Shown here: positions 26,911-35,863 of the stretch, one piece after another
Layout of the letters: each line of letters starts with the position of its first letter
How positions within the stretch are numbered: position 1 is the stretch's first letter
Source of the DNA: CAVYXK01 sp963708245
GTDB taxonomy: Bacteria; Pseudomonadota; Alphaproteobacteria; Acetobacterales; Acetobacteraceae
Reading direction: 5' to 3'
NCBI GenBank assembly: GCA_963708245.1
Contig: OY970201.1
Location: 4,340,001 to 4,404,000, forward strand
Length of the DNA stretch: 64,000 nt
Program-made: the position numbers and the translations under genes
Notes under the pieces: generated by a model
What the model was told of the DNA's origin: nothing
What the model saw: the letters and a program-made list of their open reading frames with translations, nothing else
Database searches by the model: none

Positions 26911-28251
26911 TTGGGCGGGATCGGAAGCCACGGATGCCGTGCGGAAGCCGGGCTGAACCGGACCCTTGCAGCACCCTGCGCTGCGGTATTGGTCTGCCTG
27001 CTGCTCGCCCCGACCAACGCGCGCGCGCAATATGTCCCCAACTACTTTTCCCCTGGTGTGCCTGGCTACGGTGAACAGATGGGAGTCACCGTCGTGACCC
27101 GGGTGAGACCGTTGTACGAACAACCGGGCGTCCGATTTGGCGATTGGATTATCCATCCCAATCTTGACGAATCAACAGGCTACAACAGCAATGTCCTTGG
27201 CTTGCAAGGAGGTCCCAGCAGTTGGGTCGTGGAAACCAATCCCAGCCTGCAAATCAACTCTGACTGGTCGCGCGACTCGCTAGGTGCGGCGTTCAGCGCC
27301 GACAATCTTCAATATCCGGGCTCACCGAACCAGGATGAAACCAACTGGCAGGCGGCCATTGGTGGTGGCTATACGATCGGCCGCAGTGACTTGCAACTTG
27401 CCTACGCGCACCTTGCCTTGCATGAGCTGCCGACCGATATCGGCGCCCCGCCGTCATCGACGCCCTTGCCCTATAGCGTGGACGACGTACGCAGCGACTA
27501 CACCTTCGACTTCGGTCGCCTGAAGATCACTCCCAATCTGGAGTACCAGCACTGGCAGTTTGGTAGTACCACCATCTCCGGTGTCACGTCCGACCAGGCT
27601 TTTCGCAACCGCGGCGTGTATCAAGCGGGGAGCGCCTTTCGGTACGAGTTGAGTGGTACGACCAGCCTGCTACTCGTAACTCAAGCAGTCAGCTCGCAAT
27701 TCGTCAAGCAGCAGCCCGGGCTGCCGTCATTGAGCTCCAATGGCGGGCTGGTACTGACGGGCATCGACTACCAATACACCGGTCCGTGGCGCTACCAGTT
27801 GCTGGTAGGCGCCGCGGTGCGGAGCTTCACTGCTTCCCAGTTCAAAACTCAAGCCTCGCCGATCGCGCAGGCGACCGTGATTTGGACGCCGACGGGATTG
27901 ACCACGGTTACCGGCAGCGTGCTGCGCACAATCGAGGATCCCACGGTGGAAGCCACCAGTGGCTTTAATTACACGACAGCACAGCTACGCGTCGACCATG
28001 AATATCTGCGCAATGTGCTCCTGGATGTGGAGGGAGGCGTCGAGAACGCCGATTACTTCCAAGGTGGGACGCAGACTGTCTATTACGGCGGCGGCGGTGC
28101 GACATGGCTGCTTAATCGTTGGCTGCGGTTGTCGGCCCACTATCAGTTCACCAGAGGACAGGGTACTCAATCGACGACCACCGCAACCGTCCTAACCAGC
28201 AGCCCCTACTCCCAAAATCTCATCTTATTCGGGCTGCACGTCGGCCTGTAA
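26911..28251 (+). CDS. Outer-membrane beta-barrel protein (BBP2/porin-like)
   Basis: The protein has a signal peptide ('CAAVLVCLLLAPTNARAQ') followed by alternating beta-strand sequence with many Tyr/Trp, ending 'NLILFGLHVGL' in the barrel C-terminal pattern. Motifs such as 'LDESTGYNSNVLG' and 'VETNPSLQINSDWSRDSLG' match the beta-barrel porin 2 / exopolysaccharide-locus outer-membrane proteins. The start chosen is TTG 26911 after a GGGGGG stretch, since no ATG or GTG lies close before the signal peptide. Divergent from the wza-like gene, it may assist polymer secretion. Confidence 0.82.
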   Translation: MGGIGSHGCRAEAGLNRTLAAPCAAVLVCLLLAPTNARAQYVPNYFSPGVPGYGEQMGVTVVTRVRPLYEQPGVRFGDWIIHPNLDESTGYNSNVLGLQGGPSSWVVETNPSLQINSDWSRDSLGAAFSADNLQYPGSPNQDETNWQAAIGGGYTIGRSDLQLAYAHLALHELPTDIGAPPSSTPLPYSVDDVRSDYTFDFGRLKITPNLEYQHWQFGSTTISGVTSDQAFRNRGVYQAGSAFRYELSGTTSLLLVTQAVSSQFVKQQPGLPSLSSNGGLVLTGIDYQYTGPWRYQLLVGAAVRSFTASQFKTQASPIAQATVIWTPTGLTTVTGSVLRTIEDPTVEATSGFNYTTAQLRVDHEYLRNVLLDVEGGVENADYFQGGTQTVYYGGGGATWLLNRWLRLSAHYQFTRGQGTQSTTTATVLTSSPYSQNLILFGLHVGL

Positions 28252-28264
28252 CGTCGCGTCCGCA

Positions 28265-28942
28265 TCACTGGCCGCCCGTCACGTCGCTCTCTTCCTCGTC
28301 GGAGGTGCGGTCCAGTGTCGCAGCCCATGCGATCGCCAACTCTTTCCTCAGTAGCTCTCGCTTTCGTGCTGCTCGCTGCGCGGGAGTCAGCACGATCGCC
28401 GCATGTAGCAACGCCATGACTTTTTGTCCATATGGGATACCAAGAGCCGGTGTTGCAGAGTGATACCACTGGGCCGCTTTTGTCCAGCTACCCGCCGACG
28501 CGAACAGCTCGCTCAGGAACTGGGACGCATACTGAGCATTCGCGTGTGGATCGAAGGCCACCTCCAGGCTGGCAAAGGCATGCGGATGTTGGTGCAGATT
28601 GATCTGCATGCAACCGACATCGACTGATGTGATCCCGTTTGCTTCGAGTTCCCGAACTGCCGCGACCGCATCGGTCCTCGAGGCGAAGAAGTAGCCTCTC
28701 CGACCCACGTTGATTGTCCAGGGCCACGGCTGCCAAGTGCGCGTCTGTGCGTCCAGCCTGCCGCTTTCCAGACGAGCGATGGCGGACAAGAGATGTAGCG
28801 GTAGGGTGGAGACCTGTTCAACTTCGTCGATCGCATTTGTGCATAGCTGTGCCGGGGATCGTTGCATCGTGGTGAAGGTGCGAGCGTGCGTTGGTAGAGT
28901 TGCGAACAAGGGCACAACGACTGCGATCAATGTACGAATCAT
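28265..28942 (-). CDS. Lytic transglycosylase-like protein (SLT domain)
   Basis: A signal peptide ('MIRTLIAVVVPLFATLPTHA') precedes an SLT-type domain: 'LPLHLLSAIARLESGRLD' carries the catalytic Glu, and 'VDVGCMQINLHQHPHAF', 'YASQFLSELF' and 'AQWYHSATPALG' complete the fold. It cleaves peptidoglycan without water, probably opening the wall for the export machinery. The start at 28942 is chosen because the signal peptide begins there; an ATG at 28960 is in frame. It is convergent with the barrel gene, 13 bp apart. Confidence 0.88.
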   Translation of the reverse strand: MIRTLIAVVVPLFATLPTHARTFTTMQRSPAQLCTNAIDEVEQVSTLPLHLLSAIARLESGRLDAQTRTWQPWPWTINVGRRGYFFASRTDAVAAVRELEANGITSVDVGCMQINLHQHPHAFASLEVAFDPHANAQYASQFLSELFASAGSWTKAAQWYHSATPALGIPYGQKVMALLHAAIVLTPAQRAARKRELLRKELAIAWAATLDRTSDEEESDVTGGQ

Positions 28943-29080
28943 GTAAGCGTGTATGCACAAGGCGGCTCATGTTATCCGCTTACAAGTGGTTCACTCGCAT
29001 TCAATTGTTTCGCGATGTGCTCTGCTTGGCAGATCTCCTTGACTGAGACAAATAGACACCTGCTGGCATTGAGGACAGTG

Positions 29081-29375
29081 ATGCGAACTCGCGGCAAGTT
29101 GAACATGGTGGCCGGATTGGCTACGCTCACCCTCCTAAGAATGAGCCCGACAGCCCTGGCGCAAGAGTCGGACCTGCAAGGATTCCGTGCAGCATGTGAG
29201 CAGGACTACAGACGCTACTGCGTCGGCGACGACCCAGGAGCCGCGCTAGAGGCCGCTTGTCTGAGCCAGGTACTACATCAACCTCTCACTGAGCTGCCGC
29301 GCGGCGCTCGATAGACAGCAGAACCCCGGCGCGGCGGAGGATCAGTCTGGCTCCTCGGAGGAGAACAGCCCATAA
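29081..29375 (+). pseudogene. Secreted cysteine-rich-repeat protein, frameshifted
   Basis: A signal peptide ('MVAGLATLTLLRMSPTALAQ') is followed by 'FRAACEQDYRRYCVGDDPGA', typical of the small proteobacterial cysteine-rich-repeat family. At the GG near 29269 the frame is lost. Omitting one G gives 'CLSQYYINLSLSCRAALDRQ' and a stop at 29375, the normal family ending. As written it stops at 29314 after 'LPRGAR'. The function of the family is unknown. Confidence 0.6.
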
Positions 29376-29423
29376 AGAGCGTAGGCTCGCTCGCCCGCGG
29401 AGCTCCGCAGCTCTTTCACTCTG

Positions 29424-29454
29424 ACGTGAGGCTGCCCGGTCTCGGCACTCACGT
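29424..29454. other. Hairpin-forming sequence
   Basis: ACGTGAG (29424-29430) pairs with CTCACGT (29448-29454), and TGCC with GGCA inside them. There is no T tract. It may be a remnant terminator of the small upstream gene. Confidence 0.35.
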
Positions 29455-29514
29455 GAGTTCCCCGGCGATGTGCCGATCGGGTAGAGGACGTACTAACATA
29501 TCGGAAAGCCCCTT

Positions 29515-30075
29515 CACCGCCGGTGACCGACATAACGCTGCAACGCAACTTCGCTGCCGTCGAGGGCGATGCCGTCGCGCTGAAGCGGCGGTTCGTGCAC
29601 GGCGCCGCACGACCGATGGCTTGGTGCCGTCGAGTTCGTGGAGGGCAATCTCGGAGATGGTAGCCGTGCCCGCCGTAGAAGCCGGTTATCCGTCGTGGCT
29701 TCCTGGAACACACCGCCCTGCGTTACGACGAGATGCAGTTCGCCGAATATACTGTCCGGGAGACGTCACTCACCGAGAGCGTTTCTGATAGGGACCTCGA
29801 GTACCTTAGTGCGGTTGAGCGCAGGCTGGGTGACGAGGCCGCCGATCTCGACCCAACCCTGGCGGCCGCCATCCGCCGTCACCGCAGGTCCGTCGATAAT
29901 TCATTGTGCTGGTCCCGCTTCGCCCGCGCCATAAAGCGCAGAGATTGGCGGATCGCACGTGACGCCATCTTGCACGGTCCGCGGGGATTCGTGCACATCT
30001 GTCACCAGGGATTTCGGACGCTGCCCCGCGCCGCAGCGGCGGGGTTCGCTCCGCGCCAACGGTCCCGTTGGACTA
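29515..30075 (+). pseudogene. Decayed glycosyltransferase family 2, paralogue of the gene at 31856
   Basis: Pieces of a GT2 protein appear in all three frames in the right order: 'DAVALKRRFVHGAARP', 'EFVEGNLGDGSRARR', 'LRYDEMQFAE', then a longer open part 'YTVRETSLTESVSDRDLEYL' to 'GPRGFVHICHQGFRTL'. They align by eye with the C-terminal half of the intact GT2 at 31856-32875 ('YTVRSGSLTEIQSAADLLRI', 'PSGFGRIVQESL'). Several small indels and loss of the N-terminal GT-A domain show it is dead. The divergent acyltransferase gene overlaps its end. Confidence 0.65.
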
Positions 30076-31264
30076 TCTCTTCAGGCCCCTTAGCCAGCGC
30101 ACCAGTCGGCGAGGCGAGTGCTTCGACGCCTGCAACCGGCGCAGCACGTTCGATCAGCGGCGCCGGATGGTGCAGGCGGCGCCGTAGCCGTACGCCTACC
30201 GCATGTTCCAGCAAGTGCTGGCTGATATGTGCAGCTACCAAGGACGGCGGTAGAGCCAGCGCGAAGAACACGAGTTGCGCATTCCATCCTGCCGCAGCGC
30301 TGAGGCCGCTCCGAGTCATCTTGTACTTTACACCCGCCATGGCGATGGGGTGCCAAAGATAGAAGCTGTAACTGATAGTTCCGAGATACTGTAAAATCGG
30401 ACACCGGAGCAATCGGCCAAGCGGCCCGATACCACGCGCCAATCCGGCGAAGCCCAACGTGGCCGCGGTGAATGCGATCACCGCCAACGGCAGCCGCCAG
30501 TCGCTCGCCCACTCGAATAAAGTGGTACGCGTGACGTCGCCTGGCGTCAGGCCCTGAATACCACGCCAGGTAAGTAAAAATATAGCCAGCATCAAGATAG
30601 GCCAATTTGCCAGCCAACAGATGCGCCGCGAGTTGAGAACCCCCTCTGCTACCAGAATCCCGGCTACGAACAGAAGGGCGCGCGGATAAAGTGCCACGGC
30701 AACAATCGCAATCGGCAGCATGGGCCACAGAGCATCTCTGCCGCCGCGCGAGATGACCCACCATCCCGTTGCGCAGGCCACATAGAATGCCATCTCGTAA
30801 CTCAGCGACCACGCCGCAGGATGGAATATGGGCCAATCAAACACGCCGGGCAGCGCCAGCAGGTTCGCCGGTAGCCAGAACAGGATGTCAGGAATCGTCC
30901 ATCCTTCATAGCCGTGGGCGCGCGTGATAAGCCCCAACCCAACGATGACGACAATCGTGACCCATAGCGTCGGATAGATGCGGATTGCCCGATCGGCCAG
31001 GAACGCGCGCGGGTTGGAGGCCCGCCGCAATGTTCCTGCGATCACGAAGCCGCTGATGCAGAAGAACAGCTCGACGCCGAATTCCGTTGTGCGCTGAAGG
31101 AATTGGGCGATCGGCAGTGCCAGCAGAGGATACGTTGCCAGCCCGGAGTTGACGATGTGAAAGACGTAGATAGCAGCCGCGAACAATCCACGCGCACCGT
31201 GGACGTTCGGGTTCAACCTGGAGCGGGATGCGTTCCCAGGCGATGACCGTCGCATATAGCGCAT
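30002..31264 (-). CDS. Acyltransferase family 3 membrane protein
   Basis: The 420-residue integral membrane protein has about 10 helices and the family motifs 'NPNVHGARGLFAAAIYVFHI' (conserved His and Arg), 'GVELFFCISGFVIAGTL' and 'RAIRIYPTLWVTIVV'. 'WSLSYEMAFYV' is the typical mid-protein motif. These enzymes acetylate or succinylate cell-surface sugars. The ATG directly follows the stop of a small upstream gene. The last ~50 residues are non-hydrophobic and overlap the opposite-strand GT2 remnant. Confidence 0.9.
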   Translation of the reverse strand: MRYMRRSSPGNASRSRLNPNVHGARGLFAAAIYVFHIVNSGLATYPLLALPIAQFLQRTTEFGVELFFCISGFVIAGTLRRASNPRAFLADRAIRIYPTLWVTIVVIVGLGLITRAHGYEGWTIPDILFWLPANLLALPGVFDWPIFHPAAWSLSYEMAFYVACATGWWVISRGGRDALWPMLPIAIVAVALYPRALLFVAGILVAEGVLNSRRICWLANWPILMLAIFLLTWRGIQGLTPGDVTRTTLFEWASDWRLPLAVIAFTAATLGFAGLARGIGPLGRLLRCPILQYLGTISYSFYLWHPIAMAGVKYKMTRSGLSAAAGWNAQLVFFALALPPSLVAAHISQHLLEHAVGVRLRRRLHHPAPLIERAAPVAGVEALASPTGALAKGPEEIVQRDRWRGANPAAAARGSVRNPW

Positions 31265-31471
31265 TCACCCGGTCGTCGGCAGGGCTTGCGAGTCTCGTCC
31301 GGCGTTTTGGCGCGTGACTAAGGGATTTCCGGCTTGTCGGTCTTCGGGCGGCGGAAGTTTCCGTGCCGGCGCGGCGGCAAGTTCAAGCCCGATCAATAGG
31401 CAGGTCATGGCCAGCAGGACCATGCCCCAGAACTGCGAAAGCGCTCGATTCGAACGTGCGGATACAGCCAC
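31265..31471 (-). CDS. Small single-helix membrane protein coupled to the acyltransferase
   Basis: Unrecognised 68-residue product with one membrane segment ('FWGMVLLAMTCLLIGLELAA') and a polar, proline-rich tail. It starts at a GTG preceded by AAAGGAGGG at about 10 bp. Its TGA is immediately followed by the ATG of the acyltransferase, the arrangement expected for translational coupling. The absence of homologues known to the annotator keeps confidence moderate. Confidence 0.5.
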   Translation of the reverse strand: MAVSARSNRALSQFWGMVLLAMTCLLIGLELAAAPARKLPPPEDRQAGNPLVTRQNAGRDSQALPTTG

Positions 31472-31855
31472 TGCGTTCTGCCCTCCTTTCGTGCCTGCTG
31501 CTCTCACTGGAAAGGCCAGCGTGTCAGGACGGAAAGCACGGCAAACTCCAGCGTCTTGCAGAGCAAGCGTCGCCCCAAGCTGGCACAATGCTATGCTCAC
31601 CACCTCGCGAGCAGGCTATGCCGTCGGTTTTCCGTTCGAGTACGCGTGGTCCGCTTGCCACCGCCTCCCTGCCGCCGGACGCCTTCAGCAATTTGTGAAC
31701 GTGCCCGCCGACAACACCACGTATACTTCTCTCCGCACAGGAACGTCCACTCAAAAATTTTGTGTGAATTTGGGCGGTCGATCGAGAGTGATACGAGCGC
31801 GGCATAAAAGGACTGTACGTCGTTGATCGACGTCCGGTAGTGCACGAGGTCGAGG
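31472..31855. other. Divergent intergenic region
   Basis: These 384 bp lie between the small membrane-protein gene (-) and the GT2 gene (+). They should hold both promoters. Open frames here have no recognised motif, and no clear operator palindrome was seen. Confidence 0.5.
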
Positions 31856-32875
31856 ATGACGTTCTCGCTACCACAAGTCTCCGTGCTCATCCCCGCGTAC
31901 GACGCCGAACATTACATCGAACAGGCGATCGGATCCGCGCTCGGGCAAACCATACAGAACCTCGAAGTCACCGTGGTCGACGACGCATCCTCGGATGCGA
32001 CGGCGGCGATCGTATCGCGGGTCGCCGAACGGGATGCCCGCGTCCAGCTCCTGCGCTTGCCGGTCAATAGCGGCCCGTCGGCTGCTCGCAACCTGGCGCT
32101 CTCCCACGCACGTGGCACCTGGGTAGCGTTGCTCGACGCCGATAACAAATTCGTGCCGCACCGGCTGGCGACGCTGGTCACGCTCGGCGAAGAGAATCAC
32201 GCGGAGATGGTGTCGGACAACGTCCTGCTCTGTGCCGAGGATGGCGACATGCCGCCGACGCCCCTGATCTCGTATGCCGCCTGGCCGGCGCCACGGCACC
32301 TGCCGGCGGCCGAGTTCATCGCCCGCAACATTGTCGGCCGACGCAATCCACGGCGGAGCTACGGGTTCATGGCGCCGATCTTCCGCCGCGCGTTTCTCGA
32401 ACGCTATCAGCTTCGCTACGACGAGCGAAACCGCTTCGGCGAGGATTTCATGTTCTATGTCTCTTGCTTGGTGCGGGGAGCACGCTGGTGGGTGACGCCC
32501 GAGGCGATGTGTCGCTACACGGTTCGCAGCGGTTCATTGACCGAGATTCAGAGCGCGGCGGACCTGCTACGCATCCGGACCTTCGAGAGCGACCTGTTGG
32601 ACAGCAATCCGATGGTCCGTGCTGAGCCAGCTCTCGCGGACGCTCTCAGGCGCCACAAGTCCATGATTGACCGCTGCTACTACTATCGTGCGTTCACCGA
32701 TGCGGTGAAGGCGGGCAAGATCGGGCAGGCACGCCGGCTTCTGTTCGAAACCCCGAGCGGGTTTGGCCGCATTGTGCAGGAAAGCCTGGTGCAGACGCCG
32801 GTGATTGTGGCCAAGGCATGGGGCGGCGGCTATCACGGCAAGCCGCCGCCCCATGCGCGACGGGCTTGTCGCTGA
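31856..32875 (+). CDS. Glycosyltransferase family 2
   Basis: The 339-residue GT-A enzyme opens with 'VSVLIPAYDAEHYIEQAIGS' and has 'TVVDDASSDATAAIV', 'SGPSAARNLALSHARG' and 'WVALLDADNKFVPHRL' (DxD metal site D-A-D). 'RNRFGEDFMFYVSCLVRGAR' contains the ED catalytic pair region. It adds one sugar to the repeat unit in the cytoplasm; donor unknown. A decayed paralogue lies at 29515-30075. It is probably transcribed alone. Confidence 0.92.
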   Translation: MTFSLPQVSVLIPAYDAEHYIEQAIGSALGQTIQNLEVTVVDDASSDATAAIVSRVAERDARVQLLRLPVNSGPSAARNLALSHARGTWVALLDADNKFVPHRLATLVTLGEENHAEMVSDNVLLCAEDGDMPPTPLISYAAWPAPRHLPAAEFIARNIVGRRNPRRSYGFMAPIFRRAFLERYQLRYDERNRFGEDFMFYVSCLVRGARWWVTPEAMCRYTVRSGSLTEIQSAADLLRIRTFESDLLDSNPMVRAEPALADALRRHKSMIDRCYYYRAFTDAVKAGKIGQARRLLFETPSGFGRIVQESLVQTPVIVAKAWGGGYHGKPPPHARRACR

Positions 32876-32889
32876 AGCAGGCCCCCTGA

Positions 32890-33600
32890 CGCTACACCGC
32901 ACGATCCCGAAATTTCTGAGGATTTCTTTCTTAATGGAGGTCACATTTTGGGATCGCAGGAACTCCGTCGCTTCGGCGATCGCTGCCGTGTAGTCGTAGT
33001 TGGAGGAGATTAGCTTCAGGTGCTCTATCGGCGTGGCGTCGATGATGCCGAGGCGCAGACCATGGCGCCTGCCTATCTCTGACCAAGTAATATCGACGCC
33101 CCATCACCAACGCAACTCGGGAAACGGCAGCAACAGGTCAAAGGTATCGCGGTGAAAAAGCGGTGATGGGGCAGCTTTCCACGAAATTCGTGAGCCGAAC
33201 CAAGCTGTTCCACCCGCGATAGGTCAGCAGGAAGCGATTGAACGAATGGAACCGATGGGCGGGCTGACACAGATGCAGGTTCGCCTTCGTCGCTAGATAC
33301 GGAAAGCTGTCCATGAAGTCGGGCGGGAAGGCTATGTCGTCGTCGGTTACAATAAGCCAGTCAAATGCGAAAATATCGTACTCGGCAACCGCCAGATTGA
33401 TTTTGTGGAACTTCCCTCTATCCTGCAAAGACCAGTGCGACCGTGACATCATGCCTGGTCTGTCGCAGCGTGGCCAGGACCTTCTCCAACCCCGCCTCCC
33501 GATGCGGAACTCCCACGCTGGCAACCAGGACCCGCTGAGCCGGGAACCGCTGTGCTTCGCGTCGGATGCGGCCTTTCGCTCCACGGTGGCGGATTGATGA
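32890..33600 (-). pseudogene. Glycosyltransferase-like protein, multiply broken
   Basis: The reading passes through several frames: 'RVLVASVGVPHREAGLEKVL' and 'ATLRQTRHDVTVALVFAG' (stop), then 'FDWLIVTDDDIAFPPDFMDS' and 'AHRFHSFNRFLLTYRG', then after a shift near 33160 'HRDTFDLLLPFPELRW' (TGA), then 'WGVDITWSEIGRRHGLRLGI' and 'TPIEHLKLISSNYDYTAAI'. The D-D-D site and overall order suggest a sugar transferase of the exopolysaccharide locus, not assigned to a named family. At least two frameshifts and two in-frame stops make it a pseudogene. Confidence 0.7.
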
Positions 33601-33747
33601 TCAGCTTCGGCGCGGATCCGACCGGCGGCATCCTGCTGCAGGGCGCCACCAGTCTGCCGAAAGGTAGCATCACGCGGTCTGAGGCCGGACTGGCTCCTTG
33701 CGTTTGGATAGGCGATGCGTGGGGACTTGAACCAATCCTCAAGGCAG

Positions 33748-34536
33748 TCACAGGGTGGCTCGTTCTTCCACGAACACTTCGAACGGACGCTCGAACAGTG
33801 CCAGGAACTCAGGAGCCAAACGAAAGCCGTTTGGGTCGTCGTTTATAAGGTCGCTGGTCTGCGAGCGGTAACAGGAAATGGCTTCGCTCTTCGCAGCGAT
33901 ATGATTAGAAACGTCCAGACGCATGCCGTGAATAGGCGTCCGTGGCAACCAGCTTTGCTCGCCGAGCGTCCATCCCCAGACTGGGTAGGACAGAAGCCGG
34001 GCGCCAAGCGCGCGGGCGGTTGAGAGTCCGACACGGTACGCGGCAACGTGGTCGCGATGCGGATCATGCGCCCAGGTCGTGCATATGGTCGCCACAGCGG
34101 ACCGATGTGCCACGTCGGAAACACGCTTTACCGCATCTTTGAACCTGCTGCCGCGGCATGGCGCACGGCCGTCCGGCAGATCTAGAAAACCCACCCGTTC
34201 AGCTGGCAGGCCAAGCGTTGCCATCGCAGCAACTGTTTCTCCGCGCCGAAGCGTTCTGAGCCGTGAAGCCGGGAAACTGGCGGAATGCGGATGCGATGCC
34301 GCCCCGTCCGTGAGCACCAGAACGTGAATATCCTGGCCGCTGGCGCAGCACTGCGCGATCAACCCACCGCAGCCCAGACACTCATCGTCAGGATGTGGCG
34401 CTAGCACGAGGACGGGCCGGGATTTGGTCAGAACGGGCAAGTCTACAACCGGCAGATGTAGTAGTTTCTCCAACACCTCTGGTGCCGGGACCATCGAGCG
34501 ACGGCGCGAAAGAAGGTATTTTGGTAGAATGCGCAT
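33748..34536 (-). CDS. PIG-L family N-deacetylase
   Basis: The 262-residue protein has the zinc site motif 'VLAPHPDDECLGCGGLI' and the second ligand region 'TTWAHDPHRDHVAAYRV'. PIG-L (LmbE-like) enzymes remove acetyl groups from N-acetylglucosaminyl substrates, here probably a sugar of the exopolysaccharide. The ATG overlaps the stop of a truncated upstream frame (TGATG), a sign that it was once the second gene of an operon whose first gene is now largely lost. Confidence 0.88.
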   Translation of the reverse strand: MRILPKYLLSRRRSMVPAPEVLEKLLHLPVVDLPVLTKSRPVLVLAPHPDDECLGCGGLIAQCCASGQDIHVLVLTDGAASHPHSASFPASRLRTLRRGETVAAMATLGLPAERVGFLDLPDGRAPCRGSRFKDAVKRVSDVAHRSAVATICTTWAHDPHRDHVAAYRVGLSTARALGARLLSYPVWGWTLGEQSWLPRTPIHGMRLDVSNHIAAKSEAISCYRSQTSDLINDDPNGFRLAPEFLALFERPFEVFVEERATL

Positions 34537-34700
34537 CAGGCGTTCCGCTTCATGCGAACCGCAAGGTCGGAGATATGCTCATGTCGCACAGAACCGCCAA
34601 GCGGTCGAGCAATCGCAGATAACCCGAAATGGGGATCACATACTTGTGGGCTAGACGCGGTAGCCGCGCAACCTCGGTTGCTGCCATTGGCTTGCAGGCA
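34537..34700 (-). pseudogene. 3' fragment of an unidentified gene upstream of the deacetylase
   Basis: About 50 codons ending at the deacetylase start read 'HKYVIPISGYLRLLDRLAVL' in one frame and 'RHEHISDLAVRMKRNA' in the overlapping frame whose TGA forms TGATG with the next ATG. A single shift would join them. The 5' part is replaced by an IS3-type fragment. The protein cannot be identified from what remains. Confidence 0.3.
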
Positions 34701-34955
34701 GCGGCAGTCCACCAACCACGGCCGACGCCGTAGATGCCCATTTCTCTCGCTGGCGCGCCCAGACGGGCGGAGCAGGTGTGGTGCGCGGATATCACGTATA
34801 TCCCGATGCATCGGGGCTTTCTTCACCTTGTTGCGGTGATGGACTGGGCGACCCGGAAGGTGCTGTCCTGGCGGCTGTCGAACACACTGGACGTGGAGTT
34901 TTGCATTGAAGCTGCAGAGGAAGCGCTGGCACGCTTCGGTCGGCCGGAGATCACA
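34700..34955 (+). mobile_element. IS3-family transposase fragment
   Basis: An internal piece of the IS3-type OrfB integrase domain: 'QVWCADITYIPMHRGFLHLV' and 'AVMDWATRKVLSWRLSNTLD', ending 'ALARFGRPEI'. The first catalytic Asp is in 'ADITYIP'. The expected continuation with 'NTDQGSQFTS' is absent, so the element is cut at about 34955 by the 3' end of the receiver gene. No terminal repeats were found. It marks the boundary between the polysaccharide locus and the hydrogenase island. Confidence 0.75.
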
Positions 34956-34961
34956 ATTCCA

Positions 34962-35354
34962 TCAGCTCACGCCGAGGCGTGTTTTGAGTGTCTGGATGAT
35001 AACCGCTGGGTCTCCAGGCTTCAGAAACACGCCGGAGATGCCGAGCTCGCGAAGGCCAACCGCTCCCACCAGAGCGTCGCTCGCCGTACTCACGATGTAG
35101 AGCGGGATCTGGCTACCTATTTCCTTAAGCCTGTCGGCGATCGCGCTTCCCGCATCGATGGTATCCATCATCAGATCCGCTAGGATCGCATCCGGCTTGA
35201 CGCGGATGACGGTTCGTTCCGCCTCGCGGGCGTTTGCTGCCTCGCCGACGGTGAAGCCCGCCGCCTCCAGAGAATTCCGCAGGACTGCCCGCGCATGCGG
35301 GTCGGCATCGACCAGAAGAATTGTCTTCCTTTTGTCACCCAGGCCGATATTCAT
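34962..35354 (-). CDS. Stand-alone response-regulator receiver protein
   Basis: The 130-residue receiver domain has no output domain: 'TILLVDADPHARAVLRNSLE' (acidic pocket), 'DAILADLMMDT' (phospho-acceptor Asp), 'LYIVSTASD' (Thr/Ser) and 'GVFLKPGDP' (Lys). It is the last gene of the hox operon, overlapping hoxW by 4 bp. It may relay a redox or hydrogen signal or work with an unlinked histidine kinase. No kinase lies in the window. Confidence 0.9.
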   Translation of the reverse strand: MNIGLGDKRKTILLVDADPHARAVLRNSLEAAGFTVGEAANAREAERTVIRVKPDAILADLMMDTIDAGSAIADRLKEIGSQIPLYIVSTASDALVGAVGLRELGISGVFLKPGDPAVIIQTLKTRLGVS

Positions 35355-35863
35355 CGCAGCAGCTCCAGGAGGTTACTGATCCGGCCACGGATCAACGCCA
35401 CAGCCTGCGCCAGATTGCTGCTGGCGCGGTCGGTGAGTCCTTCGAGAAACTCGAATTCATAACCGCGGATGCCGACTAGATAGGCTTCGGGCGACTTGCC
35501 GTAGTACTGGTCGGCGATGGCCAGCAGCGCCTCCGGCTTGACCAAGTGGCTGGTGAAGGCGATGTCGGACGCGGCTGACAAGGGGCGCACCTCATAGGGT
35601 TCGGCGCCACAGCGGGCCGCGTCCACGAACCAGACAACATCGTGCTCGGCTATCTCCAACGCATCCTCGATGACGAGCTGGTAGTTGTCGCAGGCCGTCA
35701 CGCCAGGCCAACCCAGCTTCCCAATCTCGGCGGCTGCCGCCGGACCGAGTCCATCGTCCTGGCGGCCAGGGTTGCCGTACCCCAGGACAAGCACCCGAGG
35801 CGCCCGGATGTCGCGTGCCCGCCCCGTCTCTGGAAGATGGCGGGACGCCATAAGCTCGTTCAT
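35351..35863 (-). CDS. hoxW: Hydrogenase maturation protease
   Basis: This protease of the HybD/HoxW family removes the C-terminal peptide of the [NiFe] large subunit after nickel insertion. The 170-residue protein has the nickel-sensing motifs 'VLGYGNPGRQDDGLGP' and 'VVWFVDAARCG' and the late 'SHLVKPEALLAIADQYYG'. Its start overlaps the hoxH stop by 4 bp, fitting a dedicated protease for HoxH. Confidence 0.92.
   Translation of the reverse strand: MNELMASRHLPETGRARDIRAPRVLVLGYGNPGRQDDGLGPAAAAEIGKLGWPGVTACDNYQLVIEDALEIAEHDVVWFVDAARCGAEPYEVRPLSAASDIAFTSHLVKPEALLAIADQYYGKSPEAYLVGIRGYEFEFLEGLTDRASSNLAQAVALIRGRISNLLELLR

Noticed and set aside
29342..29713. Minus-strand open frame of about 123 codons
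   Set aside because: No motif and no ribosome site; it lies across the GT2 remnant on the plus strand, which explains the region better.
33695..33760. tRNA-like T-arm (GGTTCAAGTCC on the minus strand)
   Set aside because: The flanking bases do not pair into a T stem, and no acceptor stem or anticodon arm could be drawn.
13976..34536. Wzx flippase expected for a Wzy-dependent pathway
   Set aside because: No protein of the flippase type with 12-14 helices was found in this region, so it was not annotated; it may lie outside the window.
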